Below the pieces are notes generated by a model. It did no database searches. It was not told the origin of the DNA and worked only from the letters and a program-made list of their open reading frames with translations. DNA of 64,000 bases from Pedobacter kyonggii (GTDB taxonomy: Bacteria; Bacteroidota; Bacteroidia; Sphingobacteriales; Sphingobacteriaceae), in assembly GCF_004310665.1 (NCBI RefSeq), contig NZ_SIXF01000005.1:225199-289198 (forward strand), given 5' to 3'. Shown piece by piece: positions 16,581-25,474 of this stretch. Each line of letters opens with the position of its first letter. The stretch's first letter is position 1. Position numbers and translations under genes: made by a program.

Positions 16581-17096
16581 ATGGAAATTCAGGAAAACAT
16601 TATTAATAAAGTAGCCAATAGCGGTTTAATTACCTTAAATCTCGAAGATTTTTATCATAAAGGCGAAAGAGTGGTTTATGATATTGTAGACAATCTTTTT
16701 TCTGGGTTAATACTAAGGGAAAAGGATTTTAGAGAGTTTATCAAAAATCACGATTGGGCGCAATATCAGGATAAGAATGTAGCCATTATTTGTTCGGCCG
16801 ATGCAATTGTACCTACATGGGCTTATATGTTGCTGGCCAATAAACTAAAGCCATATGCCAACGAAGTGGTATTTGGCGATTTAAATACATTGGAAGCTGT
16901 TTTATTTACCAAGGCATTGGCTAAAATTAATCCTCAAGATTATGCCAACGAGCGTGTGGTGGTAAAAGGATGTGGAGATATCGATGTTCCGGTTTCAGCC
17001 TATGTTGAGGTAACCAACCTGCTTACACCGGTAGTTAAAAGCATTATGTTTGGAGAACCCTGCTCTACAGTTCCCGTATATAAAAGAAAAGATTAA
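16581..17096 (+). CDS. DUF2480-family protein
   Basis: A 171-residue soluble protein without signal peptide or membrane segment. It matches DUF2480, a Bacteroidetes family of unknown function, by its NKVANSGLITLNLEDF opening and the VVKGCGDIDVPVSAYVE and IMFGEPCSTVP motifs near the end; the conserved Cys residues and acidic positions could bind a metal, which is speculation. It starts ten bases after the ppiD terminator run, so it probably has separate initiation. The next gene begins about 90 bases downstream. Confidence 0.82.
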   Translation: MEIQENIINKVANSGLITLNLEDFYHKGERVVYDIVDNLFSGLILREKDFREFIKNHDWAQYQDKNVAIICSADAIVPTWAYMLLANKLKPYANEVVFGDLNTLEAVLFTKALAKINPQDYANERVVVKGCGDIDVPVSAYVEVTNLLTPVVKSIMFGEPCSTVPVYKRKD

Positions 17097-17182
17097 ATTT
17101 TGGTTTGCTTTTTGTATATCTTCATGGGAGAAAGAATTTAACCACATTTTTTAGGAAACAGTTCCTTCCCAACAACACACAA

Positions 17183-17971
17183 ATGAGTACAAAAGCAATG
17201 AAGAAATTATTTATAACCGTCACGGCTGGCTTATGCAGTCTTTTGGCAACGGCTCAGCAACTTCCCCTGAAGAAAGAGGCCGTATTTCAGGAAGGTGAAG
17301 TTTTGCAATATAAATTAAGGTACGGATTTATAACGGCGGCAGAAGCCACGATTAAGGTAGCCAATTCTGATTTAAAGTTTGATAACAAACCCACCTATAA
17401 ACTTACGGTTGATGCGCAGACTTCCGGAACTTTTGATGTGTTTTATAAGATAAGAGATCATTACGATTCGTATATCGATAAAACTGACCTTTTACCTTAC
17501 TTCTATCAGGAGAATATCCGTGAGGCCAGTTATAGACGTCAGGATAAGGCACGTTTTACGCAGGATGCAAAGAAAGTAGTTTCGAACAGAGGAACTTTTA
17601 CAACACCGACTAATCAGACTTTTGACCTGGTTTCGGCTTATTATTTTGCCCGGAGCCTGGATATCAGTAAAATCAAGGTTGGTGATAAGTTTAAACTGAA
17701 CTATTTTTTGGGTGATGAAATCTCAGCCTTAGAGGTAGAATATATAGGAAAAGAAACGATTAAGAGTAAGTTGGGGAACATCCGCTGTTTAAAATTTAGT
17801 CCATCCATTAAGCCAGGAAGGATCTTTAAAAAAGATAGCCGGTTATACCTTTGGGTAACCGATGATGGAAACCGCGTGCCGGTAAAAGCCCAGGTAGAGA
17901 TATTGGTGGGTGCAGTTACCATGGAATTAAAATCGGCCAGTGGACTGAAATATGCTTTAGCAAAAGAATAA
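17183..17971 (+). CDS. DUF3108-family periplasmic protein
   Basis: A 262-residue protein from ATG 17183 (an ATG at 17198 is equally good and gives a cleaner signal peptide ending in LLATAQQ). An upstream in-frame start at 17105 would add 26 residues with no signal character and is rejected. The mature protein has the DUF3108 pattern: a GEVLQYKLRYGFITAAEATI strand, FDVFYKIRDHYDSYID, and a C-terminal RLYLWVTDDGNRVPVK segment. Family members are lipoprotein-transport-like beta-barrel-fold periplasmic proteins of unknown role. Its stop overlaps the DUF3109 start by one base. Confidence 0.8.
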   Translation: MSTKAMKKLFITVTAGLCSLLATAQQLPLKKEAVFQEGEVLQYKLRYGFITAAEATIKVANSDLKFDNKPTYKLTVDAQTSGTFDVFYKIRDHYDSYIDKTDLLPYFYQENIREASYRRQDKARFTQDAKKVVSNRGTFTTPTNQTFDLVSAYYFARSLDISKIKVGDKFKLNYFLGDEISALEVEYIGKETIKSKLGNIRCLKFSPSIKPGRIFKKDSRLYLWVTDDGNRVPVKAQVEILVGAVTMELKSASGLKYALAKE

Positions 17972-18537
17972 TGATGATAGAAGTTGAACAGGTGCTGGTG
18001 CACGAAGACGTATTGAAAGAAAACTTTGTTTGTAATTTAAGCAAATGTAAAGGGATCTGTTGTGTGGAAGGTGATTCGGGTGCGCCATTGGACAATGACG
18101 AAAAAGCCATTTTGGAAGAGATTTATCCAAAAATTAAACACCTGTTGAATGAAAAAGGCATTAAGGCTATAGAAGAACAAGGCGTTTACGTGGTGGATGA
18201 AGATGGCGACCTGACCACTCCTTGTGTCGATAAAAATAAAGAATGTGCTTACGTGCTTTTTGAGGGTGGTATTACCAAGTGTGCCATTGAAAAAGCGTAT
18301 GAGCAAGGTATTGTAGATTGGCAGAAGCCGATTTCTTGTCACCTTTACCCTATCCGGATAACCAAATATCCAGAATTTGAGGTGCTAAATTACGACCGCT
18401 GGCACATCTGCCACGATGCTTGTACCTTTGGCCGTGAACTTAAAGTACCAGTTTATAGCTTTTTAAAAGGACCACTAATCCGTAAATACGGTGAAGAGTG
18501 GTATAAAGAATTAGAAAGTTCTGTGGCGGCGATGTAG
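17971..18537 (+). CDS. DUF3109-family Cys-rich protein
   Basis: A 188-residue cytosolic protein with a cysteine pattern near the N-terminus: Cys21, Cys26, Cys30, Cys31 in CNLSKCKGICC, then more Cys in TPCVDKNKECAYVL, TKCAIEKAYEQG and ISCHLYPIRI, and one near the end. This resembles DUF3109 and YkgJ-type zinc or iron-sulfur proteins. The role is unknown. It is coupled to the DUF3108 gene by a one-base overlap, so the pair forms a conserved operon. Confidence 0.85.
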   Translation: MMIEVEQVLVHEDVLKENFVCNLSKCKGICCVEGDSGAPLDNDEKAILEEIYPKIKHLLNEKGIKAIEEQGVYVVDEDGDLTTPCVDKNKECAYVLFEGGITKCAIEKAYEQGIVDWQKPISCHLYPIRITKYPEFEVLNYDRWHICHDACTFGRELKVPVYSFLKGPLIRKYGEEWYKELESSVAAM

Positions 18538-18724
18538 TTTGTTTTTCTTAAATTTCTATGTTTATTGGCGCAACAGTAAAATCAAATATAAGCTTCATCT
18601 ATGCTTTCCTTGCGTATATCTATTGTGACTGTAAGCTTATCTATTTATGCAAAAGATGCTCATAGAAATTAATTAATTGCTTCTAAATTATTTCGTTCAG
18701 TTTTCAGCTTATGTCAAAATTAAA

Positions 18725-18755
18725 TTGTTTTTTGCCGAAATCTAGCTTACTTTAG
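18725..18755 (+). promoter_or_regulatory. Candidate promoter of the rfb (dTDP-rhamnose) operon
   Basis: TTG (18725-18727) and TACTTTAG (18748-18755), spaced 20 bases, resemble the TTTG / TAnnTTTG promoter with one mismatch in the -7 box. Transcription would start about 10-15 bases before the GTG start of rfbB. Confidence 0.45.
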
Positions 18756-18779
18756 CCAATTGAAAAACATTTAATAACT

Positions 18780-19832
18780 GTGAAAAAAATCTTAATCACT
18801 GGTGGTGCAGGCTTTATTGGCTCTCATGTAGTTCGCCGTTTTGTAAATAACTATCCTCAATACGAGATCGTCAATTTAGATAAACTTACCTATGCAGGTA
18901 ACCTGGCTAATTTAACGGATATTGAAAATAAGCCAAATTATAGATTTGTAAAGGAAGACATTACAGATGCTAACGCAATGTTTGATCTGTTTAAAACAGA
19001 AAATTTCGATGCGGTTATCCACCTAGCAGCAGAGAGCCATGTAGATCGTTCTATTTCTGATCCAACAGCTTTCGTCATCACCAATGTAATTGGGACAGTA
19101 AATTTATTAAATGCGGCCCGCGAATATTGGAAAGGTGATTACGATAAAAAACGTTTCTATCATGTAAGTACCGATGAGGTTTACGGTGCTTTAGGCGAAG
19201 AAGGTATGTTTACTGAAACAACTGCTTACGATCCGCATAGCCCTTATTCGGCATCAAAGGCGAGTTCAGATCACTTTGTAAGGGCTTACCATGATACTTA
19301 TGGCATGGACTGTGTAATTTCTAATTGCTCTAACAACTATGGTTCTCATCATTTTCCCGAAAAATTGATTCCATTAGCCATTAATAATATCAAAAACAAC
19401 AAGCCTGTACCCGTTTATGGTAAAGGCGAAAACGTACGCGATTGGTTATGGGTAGAAGACCACGCCAGAGCAATCGATGTAATTTTCCACAATTCGAAAA
19501 CAGGAGATACTTACAACATTGGTGGACATAACGAATGGAAAAATATTGATCTGATCAATTTGCTTTGTACCATTATGGACCAAAAACTTGGTCGCGAAGT
19601 AGGAGAATCGGCTAAGCTGATTACCTATGTAACCGACCGCGCAGGTCACGATTTACGCTATGCCATTGATTCGAGTAAATTACAAAATCAATTGGATTGG
19701 GTACCAAGCTTACAATTTGAAGAAGGCTTGGCCAAAACAGTAGACTGGTATCTACAAAACGAAGATTGGTTAAACAATGTAACCTCAGGCAATTATCAAT
19801 CTTATTACGAACAACAATACAGCAGTAAATAA
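18780..19832 (+). CDS. rfbB: dTDP-glucose 4,6-dehydratase
   Basis: A 350-residue SDR enzyme with the GGAGFIG motif at residues 7-13, the active-site STDEVYG segment and the YSASKA (Tyr-x3-Lys) catalytic pair. It converts dTDP-glucose to dTDP-4-keto-6-deoxyglucose, the second step of dTDP-L-rhamnose synthesis. The start is GTG at 18780: no ATG precedes it in frame and the GTG directly gives the MKKILITGG N-terminus. The stop overlaps the rfbC start by one base. Confidence 0.95.
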   Translation: MKKILITGGAGFIGSHVVRRFVNNYPQYEIVNLDKLTYAGNLANLTDIENKPNYRFVKEDITDANAMFDLFKTENFDAVIHLAAESHVDRSISDPTAFVITNVIGTVNLLNAAREYWKGDYDKKRFYHVSTDEVYGALGEEGMFTETTAYDPHSPYSASKASSDHFVRAYHDTYGMDCVISNCSNNYGSHHFPEKLIPLAINNIKNNKPVPVYGKGENVRDWLWVEDHARAIDVIFHNSKTGDTYNIGGHNEWKNIDLINLLCTIMDQKLGREVGESAKLITYVTDRAGHDLRYAIDSSKLQNQLDWVPSLQFEEGLAKTVDWYLQNEDWLNNVTSGNYQSYYEQQYSSK

Positions 19833-20380
19833 TGGAAATTGAACAAACAGGATTAAAAGACTGTCTGATTATAAAGCCAAGGGTGTTTGAAGATCCCAGG
19901 GGTTATTTTTTTGAAAGCTTTAATCAAAATACTTTTGAAGAAAAAACAGGTTTATCTGGCAGGTTTGTTCAGGATAACCAATCTTATTCTTCATATGGTG
20001 TAATTAGAGGTTTACATGCCCAAACCGGTGAATTTGCACAGGCTAAATTGGTTCGTGTAACGAAAGGTGAAGTATTGGATGTTGCCGTAGATGTACGCCC
20101 TAGCTCACCAACTTATGGTAAGCACATTGCGGTGCGTTTAAGTGCGGAGAATAAATTACAGCTGTATATTCCAAGAGGCTTTGTTCATGGCTTTTCTGTA
20201 TTGAGTGAAACCGCAGAATTTTTATACAAGTGTGATAATTTTTTCAATAAAGCTTCAGAAACTGGCGTAATTTATAACGATACGGACCTGAATATCGATT
20301 GGTTAATTCCAGAAGAAGATCAAGCTATTTCAGATAAAGACCTTTTTTTAAAACCCTTTTCAGTTTTACAACACATATGA
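19832..20380 (+). CDS. rfbC: dTDP-4-dehydrorhamnose 3,5-epimerase
   Basis: A 182-residue cupin-fold enzyme that epimerises dTDP-4-keto-6-deoxyglucose at C3 and C5. The family motifs are present: PRVFEDPRGYFFESF, QDNQSYS, RGLH with the catalytic His62, and PRGFVHGFSVLSE. The stretch after RGLH reads AQTGEFAQAK, a slight variant of the usual FQ-PP sequence. It overlaps rfbD by four bases (ATGA), giving a coupled order rfbB-C-D. Confidence 0.93.
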   Translation: MEIEQTGLKDCLIIKPRVFEDPRGYFFESFNQNTFEEKTGLSGRFVQDNQSYSSYGVIRGLHAQTGEFAQAKLVRVTKGEVLDVAVDVRPSSPTYGKHIAVRLSAENKLQLYIPRGFVHGFSVLSETAEFLYKCDNFFNKASETGVIYNDTDLNIDWLIPEEDQAISDKDLFLKPFSVLQHI

Positions 20381-21240
20381 GCAAAATATTAGTAATTGGC
20401 GCTGGCGGACAGTTAGGCCAGTGCTTAAAGGTGGTTGCGGAGCGAAGAGGAATTACGGAAATTGTTTTTCCAGCGGAGCAGGATGCCAATATTCTAAATG
20501 AGTCTGGTTTGAAAGATCTGTTAGCTGCAGCGCAACCTGCTTTTGTAATTAACTGTGCCGCTTATACTGCTGTAGATAAAGCAGAGGATGAAGTTGAGCT
20601 GGCTAAAGCCATTAATGAAACAGGGGCAGCTTACTTAGCCTCAGCTTGTTTAGTAAATGGGGCAACGCTTATACATGTTTCTACCGATTTCGTTTTCGAA
20701 GGGAATGAGGTTAAATTGTTGAAAGAAGATGATCAAGCTGAACCGATCAATGTTTATGGTGTAACCAAATTAGATGGAGAAGAAGTAGTTGTTTCAACAC
20801 TGCCTGCTCACTTCATTATCCGCACCAGCTGGTTGTATTCTGAGTATGCCAACAACTTTGTAAAGACCATGCTTAAACTTGGTGCTGAGCGTGATGAACT
20901 GAATATCATTGCCGATCAAGTGGGCACACCGACCTACGCGATTGATCTGGCAAATGCCATTTTTGATATTATAAGTTCTTCATCCGCCGCTTATGGCGTT
21001 TACCATTATAGCAATGAAGGGGTAACCTCATGGTTCGATTTTGCAAAGGCCATTTTTGATATCAGTGAAACAGCGGTTAAAGTGAATCCTATTCCAGGTT
21101 CTGCTTACCCTACCAAAGCTGTCCGGCCAGCATTTTCGGTAATGGACAAAACCAAGATCAAAGAAACTTTTGATATCCAGATTCCATATTGGAGAGATAG
21201 TCTGATAGAGTGTATAAAACAAATTAATAAATTGAAGTAA
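20377..21240 (+). CDS. rfbD: dTDP-4-dehydrorhamnose reductase
   Basis: A 287-residue SDR-type reductase that makes dTDP-L-rhamnose with NAD(P)H. The dinucleotide motif GAGGQLGQ is at residues 7-14, NCAAYTAVDKAEDE near 60-75, and the Tyr-x3-Lys pair in VYGVTKLDGE near 127. An RTSWLYS segment and the substrate-binding C-terminus follow. The next gene, rfbA, begins 65 bases further on, after a short AT-rich spacer made of AAATCTAAT-type words. Confidence 0.93.
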   Translation: MSKILVIGAGGQLGQCLKVVAERRGITEIVFPAEQDANILNESGLKDLLAAAQPAFVINCAAYTAVDKAEDEVELAKAINETGAAYLASACLVNGATLIHVSTDFVFEGNEVKLLKEDDQAEPINVYGVTKLDGEEVVVSTLPAHFIIRTSWLYSEYANNFVKTMLKLGAERDELNIIADQVGTPTYAIDLANAIFDIISSSSAAYGVYHYSNEGVTSWFDFAKAIFDISETAVKVNPIPGSAYPTKAVRPAFSVMDKTKIKETFDIQIPYWRDSLIECIKQINKLK

Positions 21241-21305
21241 TGTAGATTTTAGATAGAGCCATTAACCTCAAATCTAATGTCTAAAATCTCAAATCTAATA
21301 CTAAT

Positions 21306-22166
21306 ATGAAAGGTATAATCTTAGCTGGTGGCAGCGGAACCCGTTTGCATCCTTTAACTTTGGCTTGTAGTAAACAGATGATGCCGGTTTACGATAAACC
21401 GATGATCTATTATCCACTATCTACCTTAATGTTGGCTGGTATAAAGGAAATTCTGATTATCTCTACCCCACACGATCTGCCAAATTTTGAAAAATTATTG
21501 GGTGATGGTGCTTCTTTAGGCTGTAAATTTAGTTATGCAGCACAGGCTGAGCCGAATGGGTTAGCACAGGCTTTCGTTATTGGAGAAGAGTTTATAGGTA
21601 AAGATAAAGTGGCCCTGGTGTTGGGTGATAATATTTTCCATGGCGATGGTATGGCTAAATTATTACAGGCCAGCTCTGACCCTGATGGCGGTGTGGTATT
21701 TGCCTACCAGGTTGCTGATCCTGAACGTTACGGGGTTGTGGAGTTTGATGAAAATAAAAAGGCAATTTCGATAGAAGAAAAACCTGTTCAACCCAAATCA
21801 GACTACGCAGTACCAGGTTTGTATTTTTATGATAACGAGGTGGTAGAAATTGCCAAAAATATTAAACCTTCACCTCGTGGCGAGTACGAAATTACCGATG
21901 TGAACCGAATCTATCTGGAACGAGGTAAATTAAAGGTAGGCGTATTAAGCCGTGGTACAGCCTGGTTAGATACCGGGACTTTTACCTCTTTAATGCAGGC
22001 CGGGCAATTTGTTCAGATTATTGAAGAAAGACAAGGTTTAAAGATAGGCTGTATTGAAGAAATAGCTTATCGTATGGGCTTTATCGATGAAGAACAGCTT
22101 AAGGCTATTGCTACTCCATTGGTTAAAAGCGGCTATGGTAGTTACCTGTTGAAACAGATTAAATAA
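21306..22166 (+). CDS. rfbA: Glucose-1-phosphate thymidylyltransferase
   Basis: A 286-residue nucleotidyltransferase that makes dTDP-glucose from dTTP and glucose-1-phosphate. The N-terminal [17 protein letters not shown] motif (residues 2-18) with the catalytic Arg, the GDNIFHG segment near residue 110 and VNRIYLE and WLDTGTF further on are all present. It completes the four-gene dTDP-L-rhamnose set; the rhamnosyltransferase-like genes at 38810, 40849 and 45321 are candidate users. A hairpin terminator follows. Confidence 0.95.
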   Translation: MKGIILAGGSGTRLHPLTLACSKQMMPVYDKPMIYYPLSTLMLAGIKEILIISTPHDLPNFEKLLGDGASLGCKFSYAAQAEPNGLAQAFVIGEEFIGKDKVALVLGDNIFHGDGMAKLLQASSDPDGGVVFAYQVADPERYGVVEFDENKKAISIEEKPVQPKSDYAVPGLYFYDNEVVEIAKNIKPSPRGEYEITDVNRIYLERGKLKVGVLSRGTAWLDTGTFTSLMQAGQFVQIIEERQGLKIGCIEEIAYRMGFIDEEQLKAIATPLVKSGYGSYLLKQIK

Positions 22167-22190
22167 GAAGTTGGACCTTAGTGTAATAAT

Positions 22191-22235
22191 AAATCACCAT
22201 TCATTGCAATTGTATTGATTGGTGATTTTCTTTTA
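22191..22235 (+). terminator. Rho-independent terminator after rfbA
   Basis: AAATCACCA (22191-22199) pairs with TGGTGATTT (22220-22228); an extra TCA/TGA pair lies inside after one mismatch. A T-rich stretch follows. Confidence 0.7.
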
Positions 22236-22283
22236 TCCTTCAGAAGGATGATTTAAGGAGATAAACGATCGTTAAGTATCGTC

Positions 22284-22300
22284 ATCTCCGCAGTGGAGAT
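22284..22300. repeat. Small palindrome in a REP-like intergenic unit
   Basis: ATCTCC (22284-22289) and GGAGAT (22295-22300) form a hairpin with a 5-base loop, followed by CTTTTG. The surrounding words (GTCATCTCCGC, GATCTT) resemble another class of dispersed unit seen in these genomes. Confidence 0.4.
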
Positions 22301-22385
22301 CTTTTGATATAGTCCCGATCTCTCCTCCAAATCAAGACGACCGCTCATTGCTGTCCCAGCGAAAGATCTTCAGAAGTATCTGAAA

Positions 22386-22483
22386 TTTTTACCACATAAG
22401 AGATATAAGTTCATTTAAGCCTTACGCTGCACCCAACACTGTGTGCGCTGTGCTTTTTTTCTTTGTGGGCCCTGTGGTTAAAA
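22386..22483. repeat. MITE-like element with TTTT(T/A)ACCACA ends
   Basis: TTTTTACCACA (22386-22396) and TGTGGTTAAAA (22473-22483) are inverted copies with one mismatch, 98 bases apart end to end. No transposase frame lies inside. It may be a miniature inverted-repeat element; no second copy is visible here. Confidence 0.4.
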
Positions 22484-22529
22484 GATTATCAGCATTGAAT
22501 CAGGCACAATAAGCATCCCTGATTTATCT

Positions 22530-22537
22530 TATATTTG
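22530..22537 (+). promoter_or_regulatory. Candidate -7 promoter box for the nucleotide sugar dehydrogenase
   Basis: TATATTTG is a full match to TAnnTTTG, 20 bases upstream of the ATG. I do not see a clear TTTG at the -33 position. Confidence 0.45.
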
Positions 22538-22557
22538 CCCAGTTACCGAAAGAAAAA

Positions 22558-23832
22558 ATGAATACAAAAAAGCAGATTGCAATTATTGGTTTAGGTTATG
22601 TAGGTTTACCCCTGGCTATCGAATTTGCGAAGAAATATAAAGTAATTGGTTTTGATACGAACGAGGAACGGGTTGCAGAGTTAAATCAACTACAGGATCG
22701 AACAAACGAAGCCAATCTGGAAGATCTGCAAACTGTAATTGTTGAATCAGAGGTGGGATTAACCCTTAGTGCCAATTTAGCCGACCTGGCCACCTGTACC
22801 ATCTATATCGTTACCGTTCCTACCCCTATCGATCAGCTCAAACGGCCAGATCTGCAACCTTTACTTGCGGCAAGTAAAATGTTGGGTATAGTGCTTAAAG
22901 CTGATGATATCGTCATTTATGAATCAACTGTTTACCCTGGCTGTACTGAAGAAGATTGCGTGCCTGTTTTAGAAAAAATTTCAGGATTAAAATACAATAT
23001 CGATTTTTTCTGTGGCTATTCCCCAGAACGGATTAATCCTGGAGATAAAGTTAATACCCTTACCAAAATTAAAAAGGTAACCTCGGGCTCTACGCCTGCA
23101 ATTGCTGCTGAAATTGATCAACTCTACGCATCTATCATTACCGCAGGTACCCATTTGGCACCCAGCATTAAAGTAGCAGAAGCCTCAAAAGCCATTGAAA
23201 ATGCACAACGGGATGTTAATATCTCTTTTGTAAATGAACTGGCCTTAATCTTTGATCGCATGGGCATTGATACAACAGATGTCCTGGCTGCTGCTGCAAC
23301 CAAATGGAATTTTCTCAATTATAAACCCGGCTTGGTTGGTGGCCATTGTATTGGCGTCGATCCCTATTATTTAGCGCATAAATCGGAAGCTTTGGGTTAT
23401 AAACCTGAAGTGATTTTATCCGGGCGGAGGATAAATGACAATATGGGCATGTTTGTAGCCAATAAGGTGATTAAGATGTTGGTGGCCAGAGATAAGGTAA
23501 TTAATGGCGCTAAAGCACTAATATTAGGTTTCGCTTTTAAAGAAAATTGCCCCGATACCAGAAATACAAGGGTAATCGATATTTATAGGGAGCTGATATC
23601 GTTTGGTTTGGAAGTTGATGTATTTGATCCCTGGGCCAATACAGCTGAAGTGGAAAAGGAATATGGTTTTAGGTTATTGGAACAGTTTGGATATCAATAT
23701 GACACTGTGATTCTGGCGGTCTCCCATTACCAGTTTTTGAACGTTGATTATTCCGAATTCAGAAAAACTGGAGCTGTTATTTTCGATACTAAATCATTCA
23801 TTGCGCGTGATTTGGTTGATGATAGATTATAA
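22558..23832 (+). CDS. tviB: Nucleotide sugar dehydrogenase, TviB/WbpO type (UDP-HexNAc 6-dehydrogenase)
   Basis: A 424-residue enzyme that oxidises the C6 of a UDP-N-acetylhexosamine to a uronic acid with NAD+. The N-terminal motif is IGLGYVGLPLA (about residues 10-20), the middle domain has AEASKAIENAQRDVNISFVNE, and the catalytic Cys264 is in GGHCIGVDPYY. These features, and the length, fit the TviB/WbpO branch rather than UDP-glucose dehydrogenase. TAA at 23830-23832 is formed from a T of the gene and the first AA of an inserted IS copy, though the protein end (DLVDDRL) looks normal. It is separated from rfbA by a terminator. Confidence 0.87.
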   Translation: MNTKKQIAIIGLGYVGLPLAIEFAKKYKVIGFDTNEERVAELNQLQDRTNEANLEDLQTVIVESEVGLTLSANLADLATCTIYIVTVPTPIDQLKRPDLQPLLAASKMLGIVLKADDIVIYESTVYPGCTEEDCVPVLEKISGLKYNIDFFCGYSPERINPGDKVNTLTKIKKVTSGSTPAIAAEIDQLYASIITAGTHLAPSIKVAEASKAIENAQRDVNISFVNELALIFDRMGIDTTDVLAAAATKWNFLNYKPGLVGGHCIGVDPYYLAHKSEALGYKPEVILSGRRINDNMGMFVANKVIKMLVARDKVINGAKALILGFAFKENCPDTRNTRVIDIYRELISFGLEVDVFDPWANTAEVEKEYGFRLLEQFGYQYDTVILAVSHYQFLNVDYSEFRKTGAVIFDTKSFIARDLVDDRL

Positions 23833-24520
23833 CCTGAGTTCGATTATTAAAATGCGTACAATTGATTAGTTTTTACAGTTTGATATTTGATTGATGGTTT
23901 TTTTAGGGAAGAAACTATATGCTGCCAATCCAGCCAAAATATTAACTATAAAATTAATAAATGAGCGATGTCTTGAATGTTCAATCTGGTATATGTTTTT
24001 AAGCTCGTTATTTACGGTTTCTATGACAGGCCTTTTCCTCAACATGATCTTTCGTTCATGTTCATTAAGCTGTTTTTTATATTGTTATGTATGCCTGTTA
24101 TCAAATGTACCCCATCAGTAAAGTATTTCAAACAAAGTTTTGGATATATACCCCTTGCCTCCAAACAGCTTTCCGAATATTTTTTCAGGAATCCCTTTCT
24201 TTTCAAGGGCTCCCTATCATCCATATTTCCCTGCCTAATCAGGAAATTTAGAATTTCGCCTCTGTCATTAATCGGCAAATGAAGCTTGAAACCGAAAAAC
24301 CAGCCCATTGTGGATTTTCCAACTTCAGCAATCCCCCTGAATACCTTGTTTGCCTTGATCCGTATGTTCTTACAGACTCTTATCGGTGTGGAATCCAAAA
24401 AAAATGCCTGTACAAGAACCTGAACAACAGCTTTTAAGGAATATGGTTAAGGGCATGATTACACTTTGGTTATGCTCTACAAATCGGTGGGCTATTAATG
24501 GAAACATCTGAAACAATGGT
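23831..24520 (-). mobile_element. IS982-family remnant, copy A (5'-truncated)
   Basis: The left end AACCTGAGTTCGATTATTAA at 23831-23850 is identical to the left end of copy B at 25848. Inside, the minus strand encodes IS982-type transposase pieces. The other end is not found: recognisable transposase sequence fades near 24520 and no inverted terminal copy appears, so this copy is truncated. It begins directly at the last base before the dehydrogenase stop codon. The right-hand limit is approximate. Confidence 0.75.
23880..24520 (-). pseudogene. IS982-type transposase, broken
   Basis: Read on the minus strand, pieces in order are NQSVIMPLTIFLK and CTGIFF (near 24420-24460), DSTPIRVCKN, KSTMGWFFGFKLHLPINDRGE, GNMDDREPLK and [18 protein letters not shown], then VIETVNNE-like and FFPKK-like pieces near 23900-24030. 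The catalytic DST and FDD/GNMDD segments identify IS982. Two frameshifts are visible: a run of eight A (plus strand near 24397) breaks CTGIFF from LDSTP, and the frame stops near 24040 after the LMNMNE segment. The N-terminus is missing. Confidence 0.75.
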
Positions 24521-24985
24521 CAAATTATCTGCTATAAAATTATTATTGAATAAAATTCAAACAGGCTCTAATGTAAATAATTTATTTGCGGCTCTTGGTT
24601 TTCTGTTGGCAAACAATTCAAAAATATAGCTGTTATAAGAATATCCATTGGCTGATCGCCGTATTTATTAATCACAAAATTCGTTTATGCAGTATATTGA
24701 CCAGGTTTCAGGTTATCCTATCCCTTTGTTTTTTAAGAACCTAATCATTGGATTAATAGCGGTATCTCTTGATATTTTAATCAAGTTATCATTCACAAAA
24801 CTTTCATCTTGCTTTCGGGTTGTGGGATTTTATCATTATAAACCTGAACTAGATTAATAACATGCCTTTCAAGATCTTCTGTAGATATTTTCAACTCACC
24901 GTCGTTACCCTGAATTTATTTCAGGGTCTATCTAGCAGGAAAGATGCTGACAACGAAGTAGCTATTAGGCCTTTAAAGCTATATT
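24521..24985. other. 465 bases without a supported gene
   Basis: I see one palindromic repeat (24907-24927) and no convincing coding frame. A 56-codon open frame from ATG 24687 has no recognisable homology. The stretch may be a remnant left by IS activity. AACCTGAACTAGATTAATAA at 24841 looks somewhat like the IS982 end but differs at several positions. Confidence 0.4.
24907..24927. repeat. Palindromic intergenic unit
   Basis: ACCCTGAA (24907-24914) pairs with TTCAGGGT (24920-24927) around five bases. I recall this word, followed by CTATCTAGCAGG, as a dispersed element in Bacteroidetes. It lies just downstream of the tex remnant on the minus strand. Confidence 0.5.
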
Positions 24986-25240
24986 TTATTTAAACATGCC
25001 TTTCACTTTCAGCTTTGCTAATTTTTCCTGCAGATCGCCATCAGCGTCTTTTGGCTCATTACGTGGCTTGAAGTTTTGTCTACTGTTATTCTGCTTAAAA
25101 TCTTGTTTTGGTTTATGCTCTTTAGTCTCCCGACTACGGGCTTCCGACTTCGGACTGGCTTCAGTTTTCATCGATAGTGAGATTCTTTTGCGTGTTGCAT
25201 CAACTTCCATTACCATACTTCGACCTAAAGGTAAAAATTA
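24986..25240 (-). pseudogene. tex: 3' end fragment of tex (S1-domain RNA-binding protein)
   Basis: The minus strand encodes VMEVDATRKRISLSMK, the end of an S1 domain as found at the C-terminus of the transcription accessory protein Tex, followed by a basic, low-complexity tail and LAKLKVKGMFK before TAA at 24986-24988. A full Tex has about 750 residues; here at most 80 are present and the frame loses homology upstream of 25240. A 76-codon frame with its own ATG (25214-25216) could in principle be translated, but no promoter is seen. Between two IS982 copies, this looks like a deletion product. Confidence 0.6.
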
Positions 25241-25474
25241 AAGGAAGCAAAGCTAATCAGGATTTGCGGGATTTTTAAGATGAAGTTTTCCATCTGGCTC
25301 TGTGGGTAGTTTCCCAGAAAGTTATTTAGGACAATAATTCTGTTTAGTTTTTGAGTCAATTGATTTAGTGTCTGGTTGAAAAGTGTTCGGCATAAGTAGT
25401 TTATAATGTCTTATTACTTTGGCATACTATTTGCTTTTTTGTTTTGCTAACCAACTAACTAAAATACTAAATTA

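Larger units (their letters stand above)
22167..22557. other. 391-base spacer with terminator and repeat elements
   Basis: It holds the rfbA terminator (22191-22235), a small hairpin (22284-22300), an element with short terminal inverted repeats (22386-22483) and the dehydrogenase promoter box (22530-22537). No coding frame is supported. Confidence 0.6.

Noticed and set aside
17105-17182. Longer N-terminus for the DUF3108 protein
   Set aside because: The additional 26 residues precede a normal signal peptide, which would then be internal.
22186-22235. Hairpin after rfbA as a riboswitch
   Set aside because: It is a simple stem followed by T-rich sequence, directly after a stop codon, and fits a terminator.
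23977-24282. Plus-strand open frame across the IS982 remnant
   Set aside because: Its reverse strand carries the transposase motifs; the plus-strand translation has no independent support.
24687-24857. 56-codon open frame starting at ATG 24687
   Set aside because: No recognisable motif, no promoter or coupling, and it lies in IS-disturbed DNA. Hydrophobic content alone is weak evidence.
24841-24860. AACCTGAACTAGATTAATAA, resembling the IS982 end
   Set aside because: It differs at several positions and has the same, not inverted, orientation relative to the left end of copy A, so it cannot close that copy.
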